Below are positions 50,138 to 61,408 of a stretch of 64,000 nucleotides of DNA, piece by piece. The DNA is from Holothuria scabra (Eukaryota; Echinodermata; Holothuroidea; Aspidochirotida; Holothuriidae), in NCBI GenBank assembly GCA_037179385.1, contig CM074190.1, positions 9,693,706-9,757,705 on the forward strand, read 5' to 3'. Within the stretch, counting starts at the first letter, position 1. Each line of letters opens with the position of its first letter. Under the pieces are notes generated by a model. It was not told where the DNA came from and searched no databases. It saw only the letters and a list, made by a program, of their open reading frames with translations. Both the position numbers and the translations under genes were made by a program.

Positions 50138-51560
50138 CAGTAGCGGAGCTGCCATATGGTCAGGGGCGCCCCCCCCCCCCCATGGACCAAACTCGTCTGT
50201 CCGCGCCCTTTTTAGGTTTTCAACATACTTTTTTCTGGCGCCATTATGGGCAAAAGACATAATTTAATAGCTTTGTTTTAAGACCCAGATAACAAAAGGG
50301 TGATTTTAAGCTTACAAAATTCACAGACTGACATTAAATTCACCGTTCCGGCCAATAAAAGATGTTTCACAAAAAGCGCAGCAATAATAGTAGCGCAAAT
50401 AGTACTCTTGCTGTTTGGGGTAATTGCCAAAATAGACAATAAAAAAGTTTATAAAGATACCAAAATAGCTTTCACAACATTTTCAAAATCATTTGAAGAG
50501 ACCATTCAGGTAAAAATGAAAAAAAAATGTCATTATGTTGGTAATGGCTTAAGAGTTTAAATAAAAAGTATCCATTTTGCTTTTCTTCATGCATGATAAA
50601 TGGCTTTTTCCGACACAGCATGATCCCACGAAAATGCTTATTACTGTACTTCTTGGTCTCAAAAGCCAGAAAATTGCATCTAATAGGCCTAGGTTTACGC
50701 TACATTTATGTATAATGAATTCGGCATCTAGAGAGCCAAGCACCCCTTTTGCCTTGGCTATTTTTTCAATGTACTTAATAAACTGCTATGTCAGAGTGGT
50801 CACATGATTTTAATTATGTCAATTAATGTTTCTTCTTGTACTTACCTTGATTTCCAGATACTAAAAATGTACACCTAACGGGTATTAATTATACAGTTTT
50901 TCTTTTGTAAGATTGCTTGCTATTTATCTCTAGCAGATTTAATCTTTATTTTCACAAAGTAGCCCATTATTACATTACATCTTGAATCGAGACCTGACAA
51001 TAACACAAAATTAAGTGACCGCCTTCATACTAGAGTGTGAAAGAGAGGGATAGAAACATGGACCTCTGCAGGTAGGGCCAAGGGGGAACTTGCCCTCCAA
51101 GGAAAATAGAAAACCTGAAAAACGAAGAAAACATAAAGAAAAGGACGAAAAAATAACATCAACATTTCTTAACAGTTCACGCAGTGTTACTGGTAACTAT
51201 TCTGCACTACTCATATGCGGTAAATAGGCTTTAGAAATGGCATTTCCAGCAATCTGAAAGACTCTTCGGGCCAAAATCTTCTCAAAATCTTCTTGCGTTC
51301 CCTCCTAAAAGAATTCTGTCTCCCCCCCCCCCCCCGAATTTTCTCCTGCGCTGGCACATGAATAGAAAATTTAAACATGCTTAATAGAAAAACTTGCTGA
51401 GGAGAAATGTTGAAGTAGTCTTCTAAAAGGTGCGGAAAATCAAATGGAAAGTCAGAAAAGCCACGGCTTGGATCGTGCTGAGGCTCAGAGTGCTTACTCC
51501 TTCGAAGCGCCCCTGCAGACTATTTCGCCCCTCTGACCGTACTCCCTAGCTCCAGCACTG
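50138..51560 (+). mobile_element. hAT-like non-autonomous element, most complete copy (1.42 kb)
   Basis: It starts CAGTAGCGGAGCTGCCATAT and ends CTCCCTAGCTCCAGCACTG. The flanks GTTTTGAC (50130-50137) and GTTTTAAC (51561-51568) match at 7 of 8, as expected for an 8-bp target duplication. C-runs lie just inside the left end (50168-50180) and near the right part (51319-51332). The interior matches 1883-2910 (inverted) and 43870-45235. No transposase frame, so it depends on a helper element. Confidence 0.85.
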
Positions 51561-51568
51561 GTTTTAAC

Positions 51569-52330
51569 GTATGATGGGATATTTTGTAGGAACTAACCAT
51601 ATAGAAATCAACTGCACCCTTATTGCTGGCAAATAAATTGTCATTCTCCATGTATACATAATCACATAATAACTTCAAAAGTGTAAGACGTCTCTTTTGT
51701 ACACATAGGCCTTCCATTAGATACCACGGTGCCTGATAGGGTAGGCCTACAACTATGGTCCCTTTTATTCGGTAGAGTTGGCAAGTACGCAAAGGTAATA
51801 GTGCTCCTAGCCTACCACAGTTTGGCGACAGGCCTTACGAAAGTGTGGCCTAGTAAAAATGGAAATATGAAAATGCACTACCCGGACTTTTTATAGCATA
51901 TAAATAGTGGAACCACTAAGTTATTTTTTACAAAATTACAAATGGTACCTCTTGTCCATGAGATTGAGATTTCAGAAGAAATGTCTTTTCTTGGTGGTCA
52001 TTTTGAATTTCAGTATGACTGCCAAAGATACTGTGTTGATTTGGTTGTTTTTAAGTGGACCTTTCTTGACCTTAAAAACATAGAAAGTAAAATACGTTGG
52101 ATGCTATGTATCTGTCCATGCTTTAACTTAGCTAATATTAACAAGATTTGCAATGGATCTTATCATCGGGGCCTTAGCTCAGGCTCCCAGTTTGCTTTTA
52201 GCTTGTTCATGCTATATTGATACCTATTTCCAATGGTGACCAATTTCGTCAATGGCAAAGGAAATTTTGGTTCACCTAAATGTGCGGGGCGATGCACACT
52301 GTTTAACAAGAAACTTCCTAATTTGCTAAC
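51569..52330. other. Unassigned stretch
   Basis: A 92-codon plus frame (51942-52220) shows no recognisable domain and no splice support. Nothing else is seen. Confidence 0.3.
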
Positions 52331-52333
52331 GAT

Positions 52334-52370
52334 TGCCCTAACCCCTAACCTAATCCCTAACCCTAACAAA
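52334..52370. repeat. Short telomere-like tract (CCCTAA variants)
   Basis: GCCCTAACCCCTAACCTAAT and CCCTAACCCTAAC give about six imperfect CCCTAA units in 37 bases. TTAGGG is the usual animal telomere repeat. Here it is internal and short. Confidence 0.7.
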
Positions 52371-54184
52371 GAATACAATTGATACAACACAATGTCAACA
52401 GCCAACCAAGAAACATCTTGGTAAACAGTGCGCATCTTCCCAAACGTGCAGTCCAGTATTTCCCTTATAAAAATAGTCTACTTAGTGCTTGAACGCACAG
52501 CAAACAATTACTAGCTTCATGTAAACGTGTAATGCTTTATTAATTTAAAATGTTGTAAGAAGTGCTCATGACCTTGCATGATTTTCAAGCAATAAGTGCA
52601 AAGTACACATTAACAGCTGATGCATGATAATGTAAGATGAGAATGTGCTTTTTTCCTATTCTTGAAATCCACATTAAACGAATCCTCTTAGTGCGCATCT
52701 GGTGAAGTTTAATAATGATGGACCATGTATTAGCTGGAAATGCAAAATTGGGCCTTTTTGGAAGCAATACATGAGAGAACATGCAGCAAAGCATTAACAC
52801 CCAAGAATTCATTATTCTGTTCTAATGCACCAAATTCTGACTTGTTTACCCTTGTTCATTTATTTACAACATTATATTGATCTAGAGGATATTCTAATAA
52901 AGGACCATGCTTTAGCATGGAACAGTGCACCATCTAGGGCTGATGCAAGCTATGTATGATGGTCCAGCTTGAGGGCATCCAGTGATAGCAATAAACACCC
53001 AAGGTTAAACTAACCTCTGCTAATGCAGAGGCCCACAGTTGTTTAATCTTTTTCATTCATGCACAATAATACCTCAAAAATATGTGTGAAAGACAAGAAC
53101 AGAAGGAAAAGTTGGTTAGTATATTCTGACATTAAAATGGCACAACCCCAAGTTATATAAATGTAGGGGCCTATTAAGGTAAGAACAATCATTAATTATC
53201 CTGGGTTTATCTTTAAATATTGTATAGTCACCTGACTGAAATGGATCATTAGAATTTAGGGATTATTACTAGGTGTGACTGAAAAGATTTGAAAATTTTC
53301 TGCCATCAACTGTTTTAAAATAATTTTATACACAGTTCAGAATGAAGTGGGAGCTGCTCTTTCTCTCAACTCAGACAGCATCCCTAAATCTGCCAGTTTT
53401 CCTAAAATTGTTGAAGCTTTCAAACACTTAGCTTTACCGCAGAAACATGTTGAACAATATGTTTCTGTGGTGAAGTGTCATAGTTTTATGCAAATAAGTC
53501 TAATCTTGTTCTTTTAAATAAATATTGTGCAATTGAGTAGCCTAAATCGTCTTAATAGCTCATAGGCAAGAAATGATTTCTGAAGAAATCCCCATTACTT
53601 CTGGTAATTGTTGTGGTTTAAATATATTGATGCTGTTGTATTAGGGTATTAAGTATTTTGCACTTATCACTGGTAAGATACATCCTGTAACCCTGGGAAG
53701 TTTGGGTTAACCTTTCCCTCGGAGCATCAAACATATTTGTACATTGATGCACTACACCCTCACACAATTGACTCAACATTTAACAGACTTTACCCACTTT
53801 TCCTGTACGATATTTTGGAACATCATGTAACAATGATGTACCTATTATGTTGATTTGACAAAAAAACCTACATCACGACTCCAAAAAACATGATCACGTT
53901 TAACTTGCCCTTGCCAGAACAGGTCAGAGGGTGCGTCTGAAAGTTGATAAGTACATAAATACTATAATATCATATCTCTAAATACAGCTGAAGACTGCCT
54001 TTTCACTGGCATTAATTCAAAGGAATAACATCGTTTTGGGTGGTCAAGATAAGCTGTGCAGTCAGTAATGTGCCCAATAGCCATACACAGGAGTGAAAAT
54101 TAAATTCAGTGCGAGCTGCTGTAGTTTTCCCTTGATGGTTTCTTTATAGGGGTTCTTTGTTCCAAATGGCAATAGTACCATGCA
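52371..54184. other. Unassigned stretch
   Basis: Two blocks near 52717 (TGGACCATGTATTAGCTGG) and 52900 (AGGACCATGCTTTAGCATGG) are loosely similar. No gene evidence. Confidence 0.35.
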
Positions 54185-54372
54185 GTGATGCACATTGCAA
54201 TACCATGTTGTGCCGTACCATTTCATGCTTTGCCATGCCCAGTCTTGTCATGCCTTTTCATTGTGTGCCATGATATGTGGTATCATGCTGTCCCATACAA
54301 TGCCATGTAATGTCCTATTACATCATGCTGTTCCATACAATGCCATGTCATATCCTATCATGTTCCATGAAT
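54185..54372. repeat. CCATG-rich imperfect minisatellite
   Basis: Units such as ACCATGTTGT, GCCATGCCCA, ACAATGCCATGTAATGTCCT and ACAATGCCATGTCATATCCT repeat at about 10 bases. A longer ~52-base unit occurs twice near 54290-54365. The 71-codon frame over it is a by-product. Confidence 0.75.
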
Positions 54373-55259
54373 CAAATCCATTTGGGAAAATGCACTTACT
54401 ACTGTATTAGAAAATAAACTCTAAAACTCAACTTGAAACTTATATTAACTCCTGTGAACTTGTTTTGTTGAAGTTACTCATGCATGACACAGTGAAAAGC
54501 TGTACTGGTCCCTAAAAGGAAAGGAACGGTTGTGAGGAAACCACTAAGCAAACCAATGAGAAGGTGGCCAGATCGAATTTTCCTGTGTTGTCCTGCCATG
54601 TGATAACCTTCCATGTATCTCATTGTTGTATCTTCGTCATTGGTCAACAAATACAAAAATCAAAATAAATGTAGATCTGAAAGTATAGCCTTTCAATCTG
54701 AATGTTAATTCAGCAGTAAGAACCCATTTGTGCAGACAGATTTATTGCTGTTGATATTGCACAGTAATATTTCACACCATTTTGTACCATATGGTGATGT
54801 TATTTACCACGCTAGATTCATGAACTAAGGGACTGATTCTCAAACGAAAGTATGACAGTCATTTTCAATTCACAAAGTCAGATGTTTTGGAAACGGCTAC
54901 AGCACTTTATAACTGAAATAAGTCAAATACAGTATAAACTATAGCTCTAATTCAGCTGTGATATATTTGTCCTTGGCAGCAAAAACTGTTGATAGATTTT
55001 TTTCCGCTGATCGTAATCACAAATTTTGCCTCTTTTATTTCTTTGTACCTGCAAAATTTGTACCCCAAAATTTGCACTTTTACACAGACCTTATCTACAT
55101 TCATAGGAGTTAATTAGAGCAATAATTTAAAACTATTTTATTGGAAAATCTGTTGATTTGAAAGGAAAACACATTTTCCAATCCATCTGATGTAGAGATT
55201 GTGCACACGTGACTCTGAAAGTACACTACTTCTAACCTTAAAATATGCGGATAACAAGT
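54373..55259. other. Unassigned stretch
   Basis: No supported feature. Confidence 0.35.
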
Positions 55260-55870
55260 GTTAGAGGTTGATTGGATTACAAGAGTTTAAAAGCAGTGCA
55301 CTTTTATATCCGCCAAGGATATTGATCTCAAAGTTTCCTATCCTTACAAGTCTTCAATTTTTAAAGTCCAATTTAGAATCTCAATTCTTCTCAACTTTAT
55401 CTAAAGATGAAACCTTTAATCTTGCAAATATTAATGGACCAAATTCAGATCCCTGTGCTTTTTACAAAAATGTGTTTCTGGAGAGCTTGAGGAGTATCGG
55501 TTGTAACTTCAATAATTTATGTGGTGATTGGAATATGGTTCAGGATTCTGGTTTAGACTGCGACCGGCATGAAAATTGAAAAATCCGCATGTCCAGGCAA
55601 AACTTAGTAGTCTAAAAGAGGGTCATTCAATGACAAGTTTTGATTGATCCATGGCGTGTCCGAAATACTGATGTCCATCAGTTTACTAGTACTCTAGAAT
55701 TTCTAGAATACTAGAGTTCTGTCAACAAATACTTTAGTACTTGACAAAAATTTATATTTTAGATCATAATTTTGTACTTTCTGTTCAAAAGAAAGAGAAA
55801 CAGTTTGCCATATAATGTTTAACTTTAAAAAAAGTACAACCTTTTGTGGAGACAGTCTCAGAATTTTGTT
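55260..55870 (+). mobile_element. LINE fragment, APE-type endonuclease region (L1/Tx1-like)
   Basis: The open part reads FNLANINGPNSDPCAFYKNV and NFNNLCGDWNMVQDSGLDCD, which fits the IYAPN and GDWN/GDFN boxes of the apurinic-like endonuclease of L1/Tx1 elements. Downstream decayed pieces (NPHVQAKLSSLKEGHSMTSF, then a DHNFV-like string, the family's SDH box) continue out of frame to about 55870. No reverse-transcriptase part is present. The copy is dead and differs from the two CR1/L2/Jockey-like LINEs. Confidence 0.7.
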
Positions 55871-57194
55871 CATGCTTATGCAAATACTACATTAAACCTT
55901 AGCCTGAAAAAAATGATTTTTGGCATCCTGAATGGTCAACGTGAAAACAATGCTGTATAGGCACTGATGATATGGTTCATATTTTATATTTTCAATAACA
56001 AAATGCAAGATACTTTCTTAAATTTTGTTCACTTTCAAAATTATGCAAGGGGTTTGATGCAATCACTGCATTAAAATGCGTGTACCTCTGCTGAAATAAA
56101 TGCGCTCATGAGACAATGGCGGCCATTGTTCAATAGCCTTCATCTTAATTTTAATTTTAATATTACGTAACCCGTTCGTTTCCCCTGTATTTTGTTCTAT
56201 GTTCAATATTGTTTATAACTCTAAAAACACGCATCGTTATTTTGTACACATCATTGATTGAGAAGAACAAAAAGAAAAAAAAATATGGGTTGCACGACCA
56301 GCCGAACCAATGCATTACTGTTTATGGCTGATTGGGTTCTTTTCAATGTATATAAACATCAGACAATGTGGTTAAAATCATGGTTAATAACATGAAAGAA
56401 TATTTCGTTACATGATATCATGCATAGTCAAGTTGCTAGAGCGTTTTTCTTGCAGTCAGCTACGTAGGCCTACTAGAGCAATGTGGCGTACGCGTGTGGC
56501 GCGTTTTCCTCTAGGATAACTAGCGCCTCCTCAAATTTTGACCTTTTGACCGTTTGTGCAAGCTTTCCTTTACAGTACGTTCAAGTCACTAACTTGTTTA
56601 TAATGTTACCCTTGCAGTATATTTGTATGCATGGTTTCCTGTGAGTGTTAAGATTGCAGTATTAACTTAGACCTGTTTACACAGTACAGACATGCATTCC
56701 TATGTCTTTTGAAGTGACGTTTGATGTCATGTATCAATTGTGTAAGACGTTGTGAAGTCTAGTCTTGGCATAAACAGGGGTCAATATTTTTGGGGAAAGG
56801 ATAAGTTTTGCCTAAATATTTTGATCCCCGGGGAAAAAGTAGTAATGGCCCATAACGTGGGCATACCTTTATGTTATTAGTCCCCCTTCTTATTAGATGT
56901 GAGACAGGGACCAATTAGAAGGGGACTATAAAGCAGACCCTATTGTAAGTACTGTTTACACAGTGCACTTCACAGTGTCACATACAGTACAATTCATGCT
57001 ACAGACATACATCGAATTAGTACACTGAATGCCTTAATGAGGAGAGAATCATTACAATACAATTTTATTTGGAACACTTCTACCAAAATGTTTTTTAACC
57101 AAAGCAGCTATGGTGTGGCTGTGTAAGCCACAAATGTAAGTATTAATTAGTGCTGTTGTGGGACTATTTCATGAGTGTTTACCAGTAACTTTGT
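55871..57194. other. Unassigned stretch
   Basis: No gene or repeat terminus recognised. Short inverted bits near 56880-56935 (TAGTCCCCCTTCTTATT and AATTAGAAGGGGACTA) could mark a small foldback of about 55 bases. Confidence 0.35.
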
Positions 57195-57199
57195 TGTTA

Positions 57200-57700
57200 A
57201 AGTAAACCTCGAGTCAAAAAATTCAAAAATATAAAATGAAGAGCATGAAAAATAAATTCTCACAGTACGACTCCTATCTTCATAGGACATTTCTGAGCTG
57301 GGGATAAATATAAAATGTTGAAGTTTATTCACGTTATAGTGAAATGTTGAAGTTTATTCAACAGATGTTAAAGTTTATTCACTTTAACATTATTCACTAT
57401 CACAAATTGGTCCATTGCGCAATAATTTGTGAATTTCTTGTTGTACAACTCACAGAAATTGCTTTGTTTTCCTTTTAAAATTTAAAAAGGTTTTATGACC
57501 TTGAATACTCCCTGTTTGCTTGCACAGCATTTTGCACAGAGAGAGTTTAATTAATTGCATCACCCTATTAGAGTAAGAATGATATCACACCTTGGTACAA
57601 GCTGCACTAACTTTCAGAAAAACAAAGAAATACAATTAAAGATTATAATTTGAGTTGTACAACAATGACATCACAAATTATTGCTCAATATAACATTGAC
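57200..57700. mobile_element. Foldback MITE copy 4
   Basis: TTAA at 57196-57199 precedes AGTAAACCTCGAGTCAAAAA, then CTATCTTCATAGGACATTTC, CCATTGCGCAATAATTTGTG, CACCTTGGTACAAGCTGCAC and AATGACATCACAAATTATTG, the order of copies 1 to 3. A 40-base stretch with AATGTTGAAGTTTATTCA is locally triplicated near 57315-57395. The right end is lost after CAATATAACATTGAC. Confidence 0.75.
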
Positions 57701-59415
57701 TTATCATGTATGGCAGGAAATGCAGAATTTTTTGCCAGATTATTGTGTAAACCAAAAGAGCAGCTTAATTATGGTGTATGGAACCACAGCTTAATTATGG
57801 AACCACATGGAACCACATATATATGACCTTTCATATACTTCTAATAGATTAAAAAAATACAATTGTTTAAATTTAATTCATTTTTGGAAGATGTGTTGAA
57901 GGTACAACTGTGTAATGTTTAACCTAAAGACTTTGAAAATGTACGCATATGCAGACAAATGATTTAATTTGAATGCTGTCGTTAGGTGTCAAGATTTTTA
58001 AAGTCACAGTGTGAAATTTTCAAACTGAATCTTGAAGCAATGTTATCATAAATTTTTTCTCGATCTCCTTATTGAGGGAACTGAAAACTGAGATCAGGGA
58101 GCTGTAAGAGCTCCCTGTCTGCAGGACCTGTCTCAATCAGATCAAGGGGTTGTTACAGAAGGAGATACAACGAACAAATTTATTCAAATTTTTTCAAACA
58201 ATATGAACTTGAAACGGGTTATATCTTTTGAGGTGTCACTATTTGATTGACAGGTCCCTTTGTTTCTATTGTTAAATCCCTTGTGACTAAGTCCTTTAAG
58301 TGTAATCCTTAAACAAGGGCATTGTCTGTGTATCCTTTGATCTGGACGTTTCTTCCCGCCAAGGGCGAAACTTATGATAAGAACTTCTACAGAACGGCTG
58401 GAAACAAACGCTTAAAATATATGCTTCAACTGCGCTCCGTTCTTCATTGGATGGAAGCACTTTTCATGTCCATATATTTCCCTCAGGTTTAATCATTTTG
58501 TTATCATCAGGAAACTGATTTTTTAAACTAATCTATAGGAAAGTTGCCACTGTCTTTAAATGAAATGATACATAGTGTCTCAGATAGCGTCGAGTGGCAT
58601 AAATTTCCCAACCGCGCATGACGGCTGGCAACGAAATATAAAGGAGTAAGGTGAAAGGGATGCGTCTCTTCACTGGGATTGCGATAATGCGTCACTAATC
58701 TTTTTTGATCAAAGCATTGAGATAAGAATTTGGCAAAAAAAGCAAGATTACCGTCGGAAACGAACATTGTCTCAAAGAGACTGTAGGGTGTTGTTTCTCC
58801 TTCTCTACCAACTCCCTGGTTAGCTGAGGTATGTGGCAGTAATCTGTGGGAGGGAAGAGGGCAAATATATTTTCAGGGGTGAGGTATGGCCAACTGGATT
58901 TGGGCATTGGTAAATTTTATCTTTGAAGGGAAAGTAACAACTCAGTTTTGTAGCCCTCCCCCCCTCCCCACACACACATACCCTGGCTTCTAGCTAGGAC
59001 TGCTGCTACTTGCTAGGACTACATGGGTCTTAGGTGGTAGGTGTACAAAATATGGAACTAATTAGCTTCAAATTGGGAAATAGGACTGAATGAAAGGAAT
59101 TGCCTTGAGCAACTGTGATCTGTTACAACCGTCCCTAATAAATCACTTGATTCACTTTGATAAAAAAAGAGCTATAGCTGGCCAAATTAAAAAAAAAAGT
59201 TAAATAACATTTCAAAGTTTTATTGATTGTTCTCAGTTAAATTTAACAAAGTGTATTATAATCATTTTAAATCATTCTGCATTTTATTGAATGACCCTTA
59301 GATGCCACATGTCATTCGATCTTTCTAACTTGCTGTGCATTATGAGTTGTTTAGGTTGCTTTCAAATTGTGATCATTTAGACGAATTCGATTAGCGCTTG
59401 GTTTCAGTGACTGTA
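57701..59415. other. Unassigned stretch
   Basis: A short tandem TTAATTATGG(AACCACA) motif lies at 57767-57820. AGGGAGCTGTAAGAGCTCCCT at 58099-58119 is a small hairpin. No gene evidence. Confidence 0.35.
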
Positions 59416-59650
59416 TGCCGCCATTTGTGGGGTCCACCAGCCTAAAATCGTGTTTATTTATTGTTTACATGAGTTTCAAACCCTCATATTTAGTAAAATT
59501 GGAGAATGTAAGATACAAATTAGTGTACAATCATCCATGATAGCGGTAAGCAAGGAAAACGAAAGATATAAAGGTGACGGACCCCAGTTATGGCCGACTG
59601 AAATCAGACCATCACTTGCTGCTCGGATTCGTGTATAGTCAAAGGTGATT
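59416..59650. repeat. Dispersed repeat piece (family of 21690 and 34620)
   Basis: CCGCCATTTGTGGGGTCCAC near 59428 is roughly inverted to GGACCCCAGTTATGGCCG near 59579, so the piece may have inverted ends. TTCGTGTATAGTCAA near 59628 parallels TTCGTCTATAGATCAA at 21802. Confidence 0.4.
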
Positions 59651-60136
59651 AAGTTTTGTGGCAAAGCGAATTATGGTCAACAAATAAAATAGATGTTTAA
59701 AATACGTATTGTAAAGTTATGTTTGTGTTCTAGTCCACAAAATGCGTTGCTTTAACATATCTTGATGAATTTTGACTGCTCTTTTTGCCTTTTTTTAAAG
59801 GTAAACTGTGTTAATGATGTGTCTTAAAGAGTTGAATGTAATTTTCATGTGGTGGTGCTAGATTTAGTCCCATATGTTACCAGCTAGTATTTGAAGTGAG
59901 TGACTCTTTACCCTCTTCATTGTTGAGGATCATTATGACTTAAGATCCAACCATCGAACTCATTCACGCCACACCAGTTTAATCAGAGAGGTTGCTAGGA
60001 CTTTCCTCCACAGAGTACGACGAATGAAATTTCAGTAACAAAACAAAACAGGATAAAACCATAACACCTGTTACATGAACTGACATATCACCACAATAAT
60101 ACAAAATTACAAGCCTTTCTGTTGATGAACCCGTCC
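59651..60136. other. Unassigned stretch
   Basis: No supported feature. Confidence 0.35.
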
Positions 60137-60265
60137 ACGTGTTTGGTCTTATAAGAAGGGTCTAGGGTCTCATTCCCAGGTCGGGTCATACCAAGGACCG
60201 GAATCTTCTGGCAGACTGGTGTAATGCATAACGCTCTGCACAACCAACCCATAAAATGAATTTAT
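60137..60265 (+). mobile_element. Diverged SINE head (family of 13780)
   Basis: GTGTTTGGTCTTATAAG corresponds to GTGTTTGGTCTAACGG at 13777. The sequence then lacks part of the tRNA-like loop and resumes as AGGGTCTCATTCCCAGGTCG (decayed B box) and GGTCATACCAAGGACCGGAA, against GTCGTACCAAAGACTCCAAA. The body continues to ATGCATAACGCTCTGC. Confidence 0.6.
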
Positions 60266-61290
60266 CTAGTGCCACACAACTAGGTAAAAAAGGATGTGAA
60301 ATCTCTTGGTTAAACCAGAATGTCATAAGATGACGTGCACGGGTGTTACAGGCGCATTTCAGTTTGGGGGGCCGACAAAGTTTTGGCACAAAAATGTAAT
60401 TATGCCGAAAAGCTAAATGAAACGCCACCATTGGTAGGCAAGAGGCGTACATAAAATTTAGAAAAAATGACCACAGACAGCCGAAAAAGGCATTCCTGGT
60501 TATAAGAAGCATGGCTATATTGGACTATTTCTCTTGGGGGCAGTGACTTCGTGACCGATCCCAGATCCCCAACCAGGGCATAACCTGGGGCACCGAAGTC
60601 TGCCCAACTAAGCAAGGTCTGCGGGACAGCAGCGCCCCTCCCCTCTTCCTTATGGCCATGAAAAGTAGAGTCTAAACAGTATATGGAAACCTCTTTGCTA
60701 GTTCTGTCGTACACTCCAAATCAGTCGTTTTCAAGCCTTGGAAACAGGAGATCAATTTTTGAATGATATATGTTTACTTTCAAAAATAATTTTCTACCGT
60801 TTGCCACGAGACTTCAAGAAAATATCCAGGTTTAACTAGGTTCAAAGTCTTGTTTTGGCACTTTGCATGACATCATTGATTTACTTTGAACTGGAAAAGA
60901 AAGAGGATAAAATGTTTTTGTAACCTGACATAATATGCAATCTGATTGGTCTTAATTAGGGACCGTCACCGTTACAATGACCCAATAAAAGTTTGTTTCC
61001 CCAAATAGAATGGCATGCCTTGTGTGTCCCACGCTTAACGTATACGACTTGTGTAAACTGGAACAATATTGCTCTCCGTCGTAAAGGAAAAACTTCAATG
61101 CTTTCTGTGTGTGCAGCTAGAATTATTTGTCGTATATGCGGACTGACTTTTGGTTTTAAGATATCCCTATACGGTGTTTTGATATGTACTTTTCAATAAC
61201 ATTTTCACTTCAAATATATTAACAGACTGCAAAGTGACCAATAGTCTACTAGAAAAATGTTTTACCTGTTAAATGACAATCTAAGTGGGG
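60266..61290. other. Unassigned stretch with possible further SINE-like pieces
   Basis: GATCCCAGATCCCCAACCAG and GGCATAACCTGGGGCACC near 60556-60596 may be part of another short retroelement. The minus-strand frames here (104-108 codons) overlap each other and match no domain. Confidence 0.3.
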
Positions 61291-61293
61291 CGC

Positions 61294-61326
61294 CACCGTC
61301 ACTTGGCGCGGAGCCAAGTGACGGTG
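61294..61326. repeat. Perfect 14-bp hairpin
   Basis: CACCGTCACTTGGC, loop GCGGA, GCCAAGTGACGGTG. Perfect pairing, GC-rich, immediately left of a SINE 3' end. Confidence 0.85.
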
Positions 61327-61327
61327 A

Positions 61328-61408
61328 AACTATCGGAAAAGGATCGTGGTTAGCCCGACTCAATCCATTTGGTTAGAAACTGGGCCGTAAAACACTAACC
61401 TAACCTCT
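61328..61408 (+). mobile_element. SINE 3' end fragment
   Basis: TCGGAAAAGGATCGTGGTTA, GCCCGACTCAATCCATTTGG and AAACTGGGCCGTAAAACACT parallel the body end at 13937-14000. The tail is only CTAACCTAACC. Confidence 0.65.

Noticed and set aside
51942..52220. 92-codon plus-strand frame
   Set aside because: No domain, splice signals or conservation argument available.
54195..54410. His/Cys/Met-rich 71-codon frame
   Set aside because: It is the translation of the CCATG-rich minisatellite.
60186..60714. Minus-strand frames of 104-108 codons
   Set aside because: They overlap a decayed SINE and each other, and match no protein family.
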